A stretch of DNA of 64,000 nt, taken from the NCBI RefSeq assembly GCF_027920805.1, contig NZ_JANWOI010000003.1, forward strand, positions 186,001 to 250,000, read 5' to 3'. Source of the DNA: Govania unica. Lineage in GTDB: Bacteria > Pseudomonadota > Alphaproteobacteria > Sphingomonadales > Govanellaceae. This document shows positions 8,594 to 16,370 of the stretch, one piece after another. Positions within the stretch are counted from its first letter, which is position 1, and each line of letters opens with the position of its first letter. Position numbers and translations under genes: made by a program. The notes under the pieces were generated by a model, which was not told where the DNA came from, did no database searches, and was given only the letters and a program-made list of their open reading frames with translations.

Positions 8594-9883
8594 TTACACC
8601 TTGGCCAGTGCCTGTTCGAGATCGACCAGCAGATCGGCCGGATTTTCGATGCCGATGGACAGTCGGATCAGCGCCGGGGTAATGCCTGTGCGCAGCAGAT
8701 TTTCGGGTGACAGGTCCGAATGCGTCATGGTCGCCGGATGGGAGGCGAGGCTTTCGGTGCCGCCGAGGGACACCGCAAGCTTGATCAGGGTGAGGCTGTC
8801 GAGAAACCGGAACGCCTCCGCCTCGCCGCCTGCAATCTCAAAGGAAAAGGTCGAGCCTGCCGCGCCATTGCATTGGCGGGCGAACAGCTGTCCCTGGGCG
8901 CTTTTCGGGTCGAGCCGGTCGAGTGCATGGACCGCGGTCACCTTGGGATGACGGCCAAGCCGGTCGGCGACGACGCGGGCATTGTCGGCGGCCCGGGTCA
9001 TGCGCAGGCTGAGCGTCTCAAGACTGCGCATCAGCAGCCAGCCGGTATGCGGGTCACACATGGTGCCAAGAATGGTGCGGAAGCCGCGCACCAGCGTGAT
9101 CAGCTCCGCCGATCCAAGGGCCGCTCCGGCGATCACGTCGCTGTGTCCGCCGACATATTTGGTCAGCGAATAGAGCACGATGTCCGCGCCATGTTTCAAG
9201 GGATGCTGCCACAGCGGCCCGAGGTAGGTGTTGTCCACCATAATGACGGCGCGCGTGCCGGTGCGGGCCAGGGCGGCGTCGCGCACGGTGGCACAGGCGG
9301 CGATATCAGCCAGTTTGTTGGTGGGGTTGGCCGGGGTCTCCAGATAAATGACGCGCACCGGACCCATGTCTTCCGCCTGCCGCATCCGGGCCTCGATCTC
9401 GTCGCCGCTCGCGTCGGCTGGGAAGCCTACATAATGAATGCCGAACTGCGGTAGGATTTTATGCAGCAGAAAATCGCTGCCACCATAAATGGGTTCGCTA
9501 TGCATCACCACGTCGCCCGGTCTCAGAAAGCTTAGAAGGCTGGTGGTGATGGCCGCCATGCCGCTTGAGAACACCAGGCCGTCCTGGGCATCGTCCCACA
9601 GCGTCAGCCGGTCTTCGAGAATTTCAAGATCGGGATTGTTGATGCGCGAATAGATCATGCCGGGATCTTCGGCCGGGCCGCGCTGGCGCTTGCCATAGGC
9701 GAGTTCGAAAAAACTTTTCCCCGCCGCTGCATTCTCGAACACAAAGGTCGAGGTCTGAAACAGCGGCGCCTTGATCGCCCCCTCCGAGAATTTCGGATCA
9801 TAGCCATAGCTCATCATCAGCGTCTCGGGATGCAGCGGGTGATTGCCGAGGGTGCGATGATGATAGGATTTGGTGAGTTTCAT
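8594..9883 (-). CDS. Cys/Met-metabolism PLP enzyme, methionine gamma-lyase-like
   Basis: A 429-residue enzyme of the fold-type I trans-sulfuration family. It shows YSRINNPDLEILEDRL, FSSGMAAITTSLLSFL, DNTYLGPLWQHPLKHGADI and the PLP lysine in SLTKYVGGHSDV. The C-terminus has LTLIKLAVSLGGTESLASHP. The family includes cystathionine gamma-synthase, cystathionine gamma-lyase and methionine gamma-lyase. The divergent Lrp-type regulator favours a degradative role such as methionine gamma-lyase (MdeA with MdeR), but this is inference. A long N-terminal extension with LGNHPLHPETLMMSYGYDP is typical of one annotated subfamily. Confidence 0.87.
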   Translation of the reverse strand: MKLTKSYHHRTLGNHPLHPETLMMSYGYDPKFSEGAIKAPLFQTSTFVFENAAAGKSFFELAYGKRQRGPAEDPGMIYSRINNPDLEILEDRLTLWDDAQDGLVFSSGMAAITTSLLSFLRPGDVVMHSEPIYGGSDFLLHKILPQFGIHYVGFPADASGDEIEARMRQAEDMGPVRVIYLETPANPTNKLADIAACATVRDAALARTGTRAVIMVDNTYLGPLWQHPLKHGADIVLYSLTKYVGGHSDVIAGAALGSAELITLVRGFRTILGTMCDPHTGWLLMRSLETLSLRMTRAADNARVVADRLGRHPKVTAVHALDRLDPKSAQGQLFARQCNGAAGSTFSFEIAGGEAEAFRFLDSLTLIKLAVSLGGTESLASHPATMTHSDLSPENLLRTGITPALIRLSIGIENPADLLVDLEQALAKV

Positions 9884-9933
9884 GGACGGATGCTCCTGAA
9901 CAAGATCTTGTGAAAAGAATACTCAGGAAACCC

Positions 9934-9946
9934 GGAATTAAATTCC
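9934..9946. promoter_or_regulatory. Candidate Lrp-family operator between lyase and regulator genes
   Basis: GGAATTAAATTCC is a perfect 13-base palindrome around one central A, lying in the AT-rich 130-base gap between two divergent genes. A second near-symmetric element, TATAGCGTATA, lies at 9959-9969. Lrp/AsnC proteins commonly bind short AT-rich palindromes in such divergent gaps and regulate both sides. The sequence symmetry is observed; the binding is inferred. Confidence 0.4.
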
Positions 9947-10013
9947 AATGATGGATAGTATAGCGTATATCATGGGTATTATTTTCCATATTTAAAGATA
10001 ATTTGAGGTAATC

Positions 10014-10496
10014 ATGTCGTTTTCGTTGGAGCGTGGCGACCTTGCTATCCTCAATGCCTTGCAGGATGACGCCGACAAACCCATGGCGGAGATTGCGGAA
10101 CTGGCGGGATTGTCGCTGTCCACATGCTGGCGGCGGGTGAAGCTCTTGAAGGAAGCGGGGATCATTCGCAAGACGGTAGCGCTGATTGATGCCCGGGCTG
10201 CGGGCTTATCCTTCGCTGTGGAGACCTCGGTCACGCTCAAGGAGCATGGCCAGAAAAACCGCCGCCAGTTCGAAGAATTCGCCGAGCGCCGCCCCGAAAT
10301 CATGGAATGCCGTCATCTGACCGGGCAGCGCGATTACCAGTTGCGTATCGTCACCCCGGATCTTGCCGCCTACGAACATTTCCTCACCTCGGTGCTGCTG
10401 GAGCAGCCCTCGGTGAGCGCGGTGGTCTCCAACATCGTGCTGCGCGAGGTCAAGGCCACAACGGCCTTGCCGTTGGATCTGTTGCGGCGCAGCTGA
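10014..10496 (+). CDS. Lrp/AsnC-family transcriptional regulator
   Basis: A 160-residue regulator with the N-terminal winged helix (ILNALQDDADKPMAEIAELAGLSLSTCWRRVKLL) and the C-terminal RAM ligand-binding domain (ECRHLTGQRDYQLRIVTPD). The Asp and Leu pattern is that of amino-acid-responsive family members. It is divergent from the methionine gamma-lyase-like gene, the usual position of a local activator such as MdeR, so sulfur amino acids or their keto acids are plausible effectors. GAGG lies a few bases before the ATG. Confidence 0.94.
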   Translation: MSFSLERGDLAILNALQDDADKPMAEIAELAGLSLSTCWRRVKLLKEAGIIRKTVALIDARAAGLSFAVETSVTLKEHGQKNRRQFEEFAERRPEIMECRHLTGQRDYQLRIVTPDLAAYEHFLTSVLLEQPSVSAVVSNIVLREVKATTALPLDLLRRS

Positions 10497-10538
10497 GATT
10501 TCGTCTTGTGCGCGGGATTTTCGTCTGCAATAAATATT

Positions 10539-10550
10539 CAACGATCATTT
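10539..10550. promoter_or_regulatory. Candidate TetR operator upstream of tetR
   Basis: CAACGATCATTT shares its first nine positions, apart from one, with the perfect palindrome CAACGATCGTTG that lies in the promoter of the next transcription unit. It is 33 bases before the ATG of the TetR gene, where an autoregulatory site would be expected. The match is seen in the sequence; regulation is inferred. Confidence 0.45.
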
Positions 10551-10582
10551 AAAAATTGTTTAACGCAAGGCGGGTGCGACGC

Positions 10583-11353
10583 ATGGTTCAGAAAGAGCAG
10601 GCGGATAAGAAACTGGCGGTAAAACGCCGGGCGGGCCGGTCCAAGGCGGGTGGGGAGCTGACCAAGGACCGCATACTCGACGCTGCTGAAGCGCTGTTTG
10701 CAGAGGGCGGCTATGACGGGGTTTCGCTTCGTCAGATCACGCAGCAGGCAGGCGTCGACCTCGCCTTGGCCAATTATCATTTCGAGACCAAGGAAAATCT
10801 GTTCCGCGAAGTGCTGCGGCGACGTGTCGATGTGTTGAATGGCGACCGGCTGCGCCATCTCGATGAGGCGCGCATTGCCGCCAAAGGGCAATCTCCGACC
10901 ATTGCGGCGCTGATCGATGTGATGGTCGCCCCGATCATCAAACGTGTGCGCAGCGATCCGGGCTGGCGCAATTACTGCCGCCTGATCGCCCATTCCGATA
11001 TCAATCCGAAGCATGTGCAACTGATCAGCGAGCTGATCGATCCGACTTTCAGCCATGTCATCAGTGCCATGCGGATGGCTTTGCCGGGGATCGATGACGC
11101 CGATCTTTACTGGGGCATTTATTATCTGCTCGGGGCGTTTCTGGTGACCTTTTCCGAAAGTGGGCGAATCGATCTTTATTCACGCGGTCATTGCACGTCG
11201 GCCGATCTTGAAGCCGGTTATCGGCGCATGGTTCCCTTCATGGCGGCGGGCTTTGAAAGCATGCTGCGTGAGCGGGCGGCGGCGCCGAAAGCGGCTTTGG
11301 ACAAGGGATCTGACAGGCCCAAGCCAGCACAACGCAAACTGCTGCACGGCTGA
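10583..11353 (+). CDS. TetR/AcrR-family transcriptional repressor
   Basis: About 256 residues. A basic N-terminal tail (many Lys/Arg) precedes the helix-turn-helix: DRILDAAEALFAEGGYDGVSLRQITQQAGVDLALANYHFETKENLF, seen here in parts as RILDAAEALFAEGGYDG and LANYHFETKENLF. The C-terminal ligand domain (WRNYCRLIAHSDINPK, YWGIYYLLGAFLVTF) resembles the CecR/fatty-acyl-sensing subgroup. I choose the ATG after AAGG rather than a TTG nine codons earlier. It stands directly before the TonB receptor operon and very probably represses it through the palindromes at 10539 and 11390. Confidence 0.92.
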   Translation: MVQKEQADKKLAVKRRAGRSKAGGELTKDRILDAAEALFAEGGYDGVSLRQITQQAGVDLALANYHFETKENLFREVLRRRVDVLNGDRLRHLDEARIAAKGQSPTIAALIDVMVAPIIKRVRSDPGWRNYCRLIAHSDINPKHVQLISELIDPTFSHVISAMRMALPGIDDADLYWGIYYLLGAFLVTFSESGRIDLYSRGHCTSADLEAGYRRMVPFMAAGFESMLRERAAAPKAALDKGSDRPKPAQRKLLHG

Positions 11354-11377
11354 GCTGGCACGGAGTTATTTTCTCAA

Positions 11378-11406
11378 TTGACAAGATTACAACGATCGTT
11401 GATTAT
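11378..11406 (+). promoter_or_regulatory. Promoter with embedded TetR operator
   Basis: TTGACA (11378-11383) is followed after exactly 17 bases by GATTAT (11401-11406), a consensus -35 with a 4-of-6 -10 box. The perfect 12-base palindrome CAACGATCGTTG at 11390-11401 fills the spacer and touches the -10. A repressor on this site would block polymerase. It would control the TonB receptor and the three enzyme genes after it. Spacing and symmetry are observed; repression is inferred. Confidence 0.6.
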
Positions 11407-11616
11407 TTTGACATCGACTGTTTAACAATAATAACAGGGATACTGCGCACTGCCGCTTGGGAACGGCAAGGGCGTATCGGGGTTTAAAGCTTCTGCTGAC
11501 ATAACCGGCGTCTCGCCGGATTGACTGTGACGACAAGGGCGCCAGCATAACAAGCGCCTGAAGGCGGAGCTTTGTGCCCGCCGCAGATGAAACAACGATA
11601 ATTGAGGGAGAGCGGC
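11407..11616 (+). other. Long structured 5' leader of the TonB-receptor operon
   Basis: About 205 bases separate the predicted transcription start from the receptor ATG and contain no convincing coding frame. Short GC-rich hairpins are visible, the clearest being CCGGCG-TCT-CGCCGG at 11505-11519 and GGCGC...GCGCC at 11538-11558. I recognise no riboswitch class. The leader may simply shape mRNA stability. Confidence 0.3.
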
Positions 11617-13848
11617 ATGAAAAAATTCGCTTTGGGAGGCGTTAAAGCCAGGGGTCTGTTGTTGCGGACGACGGCGCTGTTGTTGGGTGGCTGTGTCGCA
11701 AGTGCTGCGGCGGCCGAGGATGCCGCAGCACCGGCCGGTTTTGCCGGGCTTGAGGAAATCGTCGTCACGGCGCAAAAACGCGCAGGCAATATTCAGGATA
11801 CGCCGGTCGCCATCACCGCGCTGACGGGCGACGCGCTCGAAAGACTGGGCATGGGCAGCCTGTCGGATATCAGCAAACAGGCGCCGGGCCTGACCTTTAC
11901 CACCATCGGTCTGCGCAGCCCGTTCCTGTTTATGCGCGGCATCGGCACAGGGTCATTCGATATCGGGTCCGATCCGTCGATTGCAGTGTTCATCGATGAT
12001 CTTTATTTGCCGCGGTTCACGGCGCTTCAGGTGTCGCTGGAGGATATCGAACGGGTCGAAGTTCTGAAAGGCCCGCAGGGGGCGCTCTTTGGCCGCAACA
12101 CCGAGGGCGGCGCGATCAGCATCATCACCAGTCGTCCGACCGATCATCTGACGGCCAAGGCTACGCTTGAGGCGGGCAATAAAAAATATCTCGCGTTCCG
12201 CGGCAGCATCAGCGGTCCCTTGGTCGCGGATAAATTGCTTGCACGTGTCAGCGTCAGCGGTCAGCGCCGTGACGGTTGGGTCGAGAATACGGTTTCCGGC
12301 GTTGATGCTTTGGGGCTCAAGGGCTATAGCGGGCGCGGGCAGCTTGAATATCGCGGCGAAGATATCAATCTGTTGCTGACGGCGAGCTATGGTCGTGACA
12401 AGCCTACGGCGGCGACGTTCTCAAATGTGACGAAAAATGTCTTCCTGATGTCGCCGGCATCACCCTTGTTTGGTCATGTGCCGAGCAGCTTCGATCCCGA
12501 AAAACAGGCTTATGATACCGACGGTTTTCAGCGCCGCACGGAATATCTGCTATCGGGAAAAATTGACTGGGACATTGGCTTTGCCACGCTCACATCCATC
12601 ACCGGATATCTAAAGCACGAATTCCAGGAACTGCATGATCTCGACGGCACCGAAGCTTTCGTGCTCAATCGCTATGCCGATGAAGGCAGCAAGACCTTTT
12701 CGCAGGAATTGCGTTTGACGTCCGATAAAACCGGCGCTTTCGACTGGATTATCGGCGGCTTTTATTACAAGGACAAGGCGCATCGTCTGGATCAATGGCA
12801 GCTTGGTCGCGACAGTGGCATTTCGCGAACTTTCGCGGGTCAGCAGACAGTCATTATCAATGACAATCTTGCCGTCGAAACCGAAAGCTATGCCATCTTC
12901 GGGCAGCTCGGTTATGACATTACCGATCAATTGCGCTTGCAGCTCGGCGCTCGCTATACGTCTGACAAGAAAGACGCGGATCGCGCCACGAGCCGCAATA
13001 TCTCTACCCCGTTGCTATTCAATCCCTATACTCTTGCGACCGGCAAGAAATGGCATGCCTTCGATCCACAGGCGTCATTGCAATATAAACCGAATGACGA
13101 TGTGATGGTTTATGTGTCCTATAGCGAAGGCTTTAAAAGCGGCGGCTTCCAGCCCGCAGTCGCAGGAAACGCGTCCATTGCCGGTGCGATCTTTGACCCG
13201 GAAGGCGTGCAGTCTTACGAGGCCGGGGTGAAGTCGATGTTCTTCGACAATCGTCTGCGTCTCAATATCGCGGCCTTCCATGTCAAATATAAGAACCTGC
13301 AATTCCTTTCGGCCAATGGCGAAGTGTCGCCGGGCGTGCCGCTGATCGTTGTCACCAATGCTGCGTCGTCGCAAACGGACGGCGTTGAAATCGAAATGCA
13401 GGCGGCCATAACCGAAAACTTCCAGCTGTCGGGCGGCTATTCCTATCTTGATGCCAAATTCAAAAAATATATCGATGGTTCGGGCGTCAATCATTCTGGC
13501 AATCAGATGATCCGCACGCCGAAACATCAGGTTTTCGGGTCGGCCAATTATTCCATTCCGCTGGCGGTCGGTCGGATCAATGTCATGGGCGATATCAACT
13601 ATCGTTCGCGCCTGTTCTTCAATCCGGAAAATACCGTTTCGGTGTCGCAGAAAGGCTACACACTATGGGGCGGGCGCATTGAATATGCGCTTGATGAACA
13701 GAACTGGAAAGTTGCCTTGTGGGGCAAGAACCTCGGCAACAACAAGCATTGCGGCAATATTCTGGTGGCGGCCAATTCGACCGTTGGTCTTTGCAGTGTG
13801 GAGGAGTTCCGGTCCTATGGTCTTACTTTCAGCTATGCCTTGAACTAG
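11617..13848 (+). CDS. TonB-dependent outer-membrane receptor
   Basis: About 743 residues: a signal peptide (basic start, hydrophobic stretch to ASAAAA), a TonB box region EEIVVTAQKR, the plug domain (TPVAITALTGDALERLG, IERVEVLKGPQGALFGRN, TEGGAISIITSRPT) and the beta-barrel ending in FRSYGLTFSYALN. The plug motifs are those of the large proteobacterial group that imports organic molecules as well as siderophores. The ATG with GGGAGA upstream is preferred to an earlier in-frame start. Its position ahead of FAH, acyl-CoA ligase and metallo-hydrolase genes argues for import of a carbon substrate rather than iron. Confidence 0.95.
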   Translation: MKKFALGGVKARGLLLRTTALLLGGCVASAAAAEDAAAPAGFAGLEEIVVTAQKRAGNIQDTPVAITALTGDALERLGMGSLSDISKQAPGLTFTTIGLRSPFLFMRGIGTGSFDIGSDPSIAVFIDDLYLPRFTALQVSLEDIERVEVLKGPQGALFGRNTEGGAISIITSRPTDHLTAKATLEAGNKKYLAFRGSISGPLVADKLLARVSVSGQRRDGWVENTVSGVDALGLKGYSGRGQLEYRGEDINLLLTASYGRDKPTAATFSNVTKNVFLMSPASPLFGHVPSSFDPEKQAYDTDGFQRRTEYLLSGKIDWDIGFATLTSITGYLKHEFQELHDLDGTEAFVLNRYADEGSKTFSQELRLTSDKTGAFDWIIGGFYYKDKAHRLDQWQLGRDSGISRTFAGQQTVIINDNLAVETESYAIFGQLGYDITDQLRLQLGARYTSDKKDADRATSRNISTPLLFNPYTLATGKKWHAFDPQASLQYKPNDDVMVYVSYSEGFKSGGFQPAVAGNASIAGAIFDPEGVQSYEAGVKSMFFDNRLRLNIAAFHVKYKNLQFLSANGEVSPGVPLIVVTNAASSQTDGVEIEMQAAITENFQLSGGYSYLDAKFKKYIDGSGVNHSGNQMIRTPKHQVFGSANYSIPLAVGRINVMGDINYRSRLFFNPENTVSVSQKGYTLWGGRIEYALDEQNWKVALWGKNLGNNKHCGNILVAANSTVGLCSVEEFRSYGLTFSYALN

Positions 13849-13861
13849 AGGGGATTGCGTC

Positions 13862-14845
13862 ATGCGACTTGTCACTTGTGAAAAGGATGGCCGAAAACTT
13901 GTTGGGGTCTGGATCGACGGAGATCGCCACATCGTCGATCTCGCCCTGGCGGCGAGGCTTGCCGGAGAGGCGGATGCAGCGTTCACGGATATGCAAAATC
14001 TGATCGAAGGGGGGGAGCGGGCGTGGGATAGCGCCCGCCGCCTCGCCGAAAATCCGGCCGATGAGGCGGTGTTTGAAACGGCGGTGGCGCGGCTTCTCTC
14101 ACCGTTGCCGCGCCCGGTTCAAGTCCGTGATTTTCTTTGCTTCGAAGATCATCTCATCAATGCTTTTGCAGCGGCAATTGAGGTGCGGGCAAGCATTGCC
14201 GACGATCCTGCGGCAAAACGCGCCGAGCTTGAGGCGTCAGGCATGTTCACCGTGCCAAAGGTCTGGTACGAGCGGCCGATTTATTACACCTCATCAAGCA
14301 CGACGGTCTGTGGCACGGATACCGATGTTATTTGGCCGGCCTACTCGAATCTCATGGATTACGAACTTGAATTCGCGGCGGTGATCGGCAAGACGGGCAA
14401 GAACATCTCGCATGCTGAGGCTCGCGATCATATTTTCGGCTATACCATTTTCAATGATTTCAGCGCGCGCGATGAACAGATGATCGTCATGGAAGGCAAA
14501 CTCGGGCCCGGCAAGGGCAAGGAGTTTGACAACGCCAATGTATTCGGCCCCTGCATCGTGACAGCGGATGAAATCCCGGACGCCTATGCGCTCGCCATGA
14601 GAGCGCGGGTGAATGGAGAGCAATGGTCATCCGGCACATCGGCTAGCATGCATTACCGGTTTGAAGATCTGATCGCCTATACAAGTCGCGCGCAAACGCT
14701 CTATGCGGGAGAGATTTTCTGTTCCGGCACTGTCGGCACCGGTTGTGGCGTGGAATTGCAAAAATTCCTCAAGTCCGGCGATGTGGTCGAACTTGATGTG
14801 GAAAATATCGGCGTGCTGCGCAACCGTGTGCTCAGAGAGGCCTGA
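13862..14845 (+). CDS. Fumarylacetoacetate hydrolase (FAH)-family protein
   Basis: A 327-residue FAH-fold enzyme. The metal-binding acids appear in NLMDYELEFAAVIGKTGKNI (Glu-x-Glu) and in FNDFSARDEQ (Asp), and the C-terminal part has a GTVGTGCGVE loop, where most members have a GTPxGxG form. Such enzymes hydrolyse or isomerise acylpyruvates and ring-cleavage products of aromatic catabolism; they include fumarylacetoacetase, HpcE-type isomerases and acylpyruvases. The extended N-terminal domain (about 75 residues) is usual for this subgroup. Its stop overlaps the ligase ATG by one base (TGATG). The substrate is unknown. Confidence 0.9.
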   Translation: MRLVTCEKDGRKLVGVWIDGDRHIVDLALAARLAGEADAAFTDMQNLIEGGERAWDSARRLAENPADEAVFETAVARLLSPLPRPVQVRDFLCFEDHLINAFAAAIEVRASIADDPAAKRAELEASGMFTVPKVWYERPIYYTSSSTTVCGTDTDVIWPAYSNLMDYELEFAAVIGKTGKNISHAEARDHIFGYTIFNDFSARDEQMIVMEGKLGPGKGKEFDNANVFGPCIVTADEIPDAYALAMRARVNGEQWSSGTSASMHYRFEDLIAYTSRAQTLYAGEIFCSGTVGTGCGVELQKFLKSGDVVELDVENIGVLRNRVLREA

Positions 14846-16359
14846 TGTTTGACATCTCAAGCTATCTTACGCGCACGGCGGAACGGTTTCCGGACCGTCC
14901 GTCGCTTTATGAGGATGACGCGCTGATCGCCACGTTTTTCGATCTTGAAAACCGGGTGGCGATACTTGCACATGATCTGCGTGTGCGGCTTGGGCTTCGG
15001 GCCGGTGATCGCGTCGGGCTCTATGGGAAAAACTCGGCCCGTTATATTATGCTGATGTTGGCCATATGGCGGGCGGGTCTGACGGTGGTGCCGATCAATG
15101 CCCGCCTGCATCCGAAAGAGGTCTCCTATATCCTGCAGAATTCAGGCGCGCGCGTGCTTTTTACCGATGCGGTGGACGGGTTCGATTCACGGGAAATTCC
15201 ACTGCTTGGGATGGAGACGGCTGCGACGGATTGGCGGCAATTGCCCATGCCCGCCAATGACGATCTGGATTCAGATCCCGCCATCGCCTGGTTGTTCTAT
15301 ACAAGCGGCACCACCGGGCGACCCAAGGGCGTTGTGCTGACCCATGACATTCTGCGACAGGTCTTTCTGAATTATCTTGCCGATGTGGATTCGATCGTGC
15401 CCGATGATTGCGTCATCCATTTCGGCGCGTTGTCCCATGGCAGCGGCATGCATGTACTGCCACATATCATGTGCGGTGCGGCCAATGTCGTGCCACGACG
15501 ATTGAAATTCGATGCTGCGGGACTTGGTGTCTTGTTCGCTCGCTATCGCGGCATCACGTCTTTCATGGCGCCGACCATGATCCGGCATCTGCTTGACCTG
15601 CCGGAGTTCGCAAGGTTGCCACTCACCAATATCAAGACCATCGTTTATGGCGGTGGCCCCATGTATGTGGCGGATATTGTCGAGGCGCTCGATAAACTCG
15701 GCAATCGTTTTGTGCAGATCTATGGCCAGGGTGAAAGCCCCATGACCATTACCTGTCTGCGCCGCAGCGAGATTTTTGACGCCTGCGAGCGGCGGGACTA
15801 TGATCGTCTCGGATCAGTCGGGCGGTCTTTTTCGGGTGTCGAGGTCGCGGTGTGCGATGGTAGCGGCAACGCGCTTCCTCATGGGGAGATCGGGGAAATC
15901 CTCGTGCGCGGCCCGACGGTCATGCAGGGCTATTGGAGGAACCCGTCGGCGACGGCGGAGACGATCCGCGACGGGTGGCTTTTTACCGGCGATATGGGGC
16001 AGCAAGATCCTGCGGGGTTTGTCACGCTCAAGGACCGGTCGAAGGATATGATCGTGACGGGTGGGTTCAATGTCTATCCGCGCGAGATCGAGGAAATTTT
16101 GCTGCGCCATCCCGCCGTCTGTGAAGTGAGCGTCGTCGGGCAGCAGAACGCCGAATGGGGCGAAATCATTGTGGCTTTCGTGGCCTGTCATCGCGGCATG
16201 ATTGTGACGGACAGCGAACTTGATGCGCTCTGTCTCGACAACCTCGCGCGCTTCAAGCGTCCGAAACAATATCGGTTTCTCGATGAGCTGCCAAAAAACA
16301 ATTACGGAAAAATTCTGAAACGCGACCTGCGAGAGAGCCTCGACAGGATATCAGCATAA
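14845..16359 (+). CDS. AMP-forming acyl-CoA synthetase/ligase
   Basis: A 504-residue member of the ANL superfamily. The P-loop-like WLFYTSGTTGRPKGVVLTH, the adenine site IYGQGESPMT, the hinge aspartate in DGWLFTGDMGQ, and the C-terminal catalytic lysine in LPKNNYGKILKRDLR are all intact, so it should activate a carboxylic acid to its CoA thioester through an adenylate. The acid is unknown; medium-chain or aromatic acids are typical of this length class. Translation is coupled to the FAH gene by a one-base overlap, which suggests that the two act on the same route. Confidence 0.93.
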   Translation: MFDISSYLTRTAERFPDRPSLYEDDALIATFFDLENRVAILAHDLRVRLGLRAGDRVGLYGKNSARYIMLMLAIWRAGLTVVPINARLHPKEVSYILQNSGARVLFTDAVDGFDSREIPLLGMETAATDWRQLPMPANDDLDSDPAIAWLFYTSGTTGRPKGVVLTHDILRQVFLNYLADVDSIVPDDCVIHFGALSHGSGMHVLPHIMCGAANVVPRRLKFDAAGLGVLFARYRGITSFMAPTMIRHLLDLPEFARLPLTNIKTIVYGGGPMYVADIVEALDKLGNRFVQIYGQGESPMTITCLRRSEIFDACERRDYDRLGSVGRSFSGVEVAVCDGSGNALPHGEIGEILVRGPTVMQGYWRNPSATAETIRDGWLFTGDMGQQDPAGFVTLKDRSKDMIVTGGFNVYPREIEEILLRHPAVCEVSVVGQQNAEWGEIIVAFVACHRGMIVTDSELDALCLDNLARFKRPKQYRFLDELPKNNYGKILKRDLRESLDRISA

Positions 16360-16370
16360 GGAGCGCAATC

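Noticed and set aside
10556-10582. Upstream TTG start for the TetR gene
   Set aside because: It would start inside the AT-rich operator region without a ribosome site; the ATG at 10583 follows AAGG and gives a normal length.
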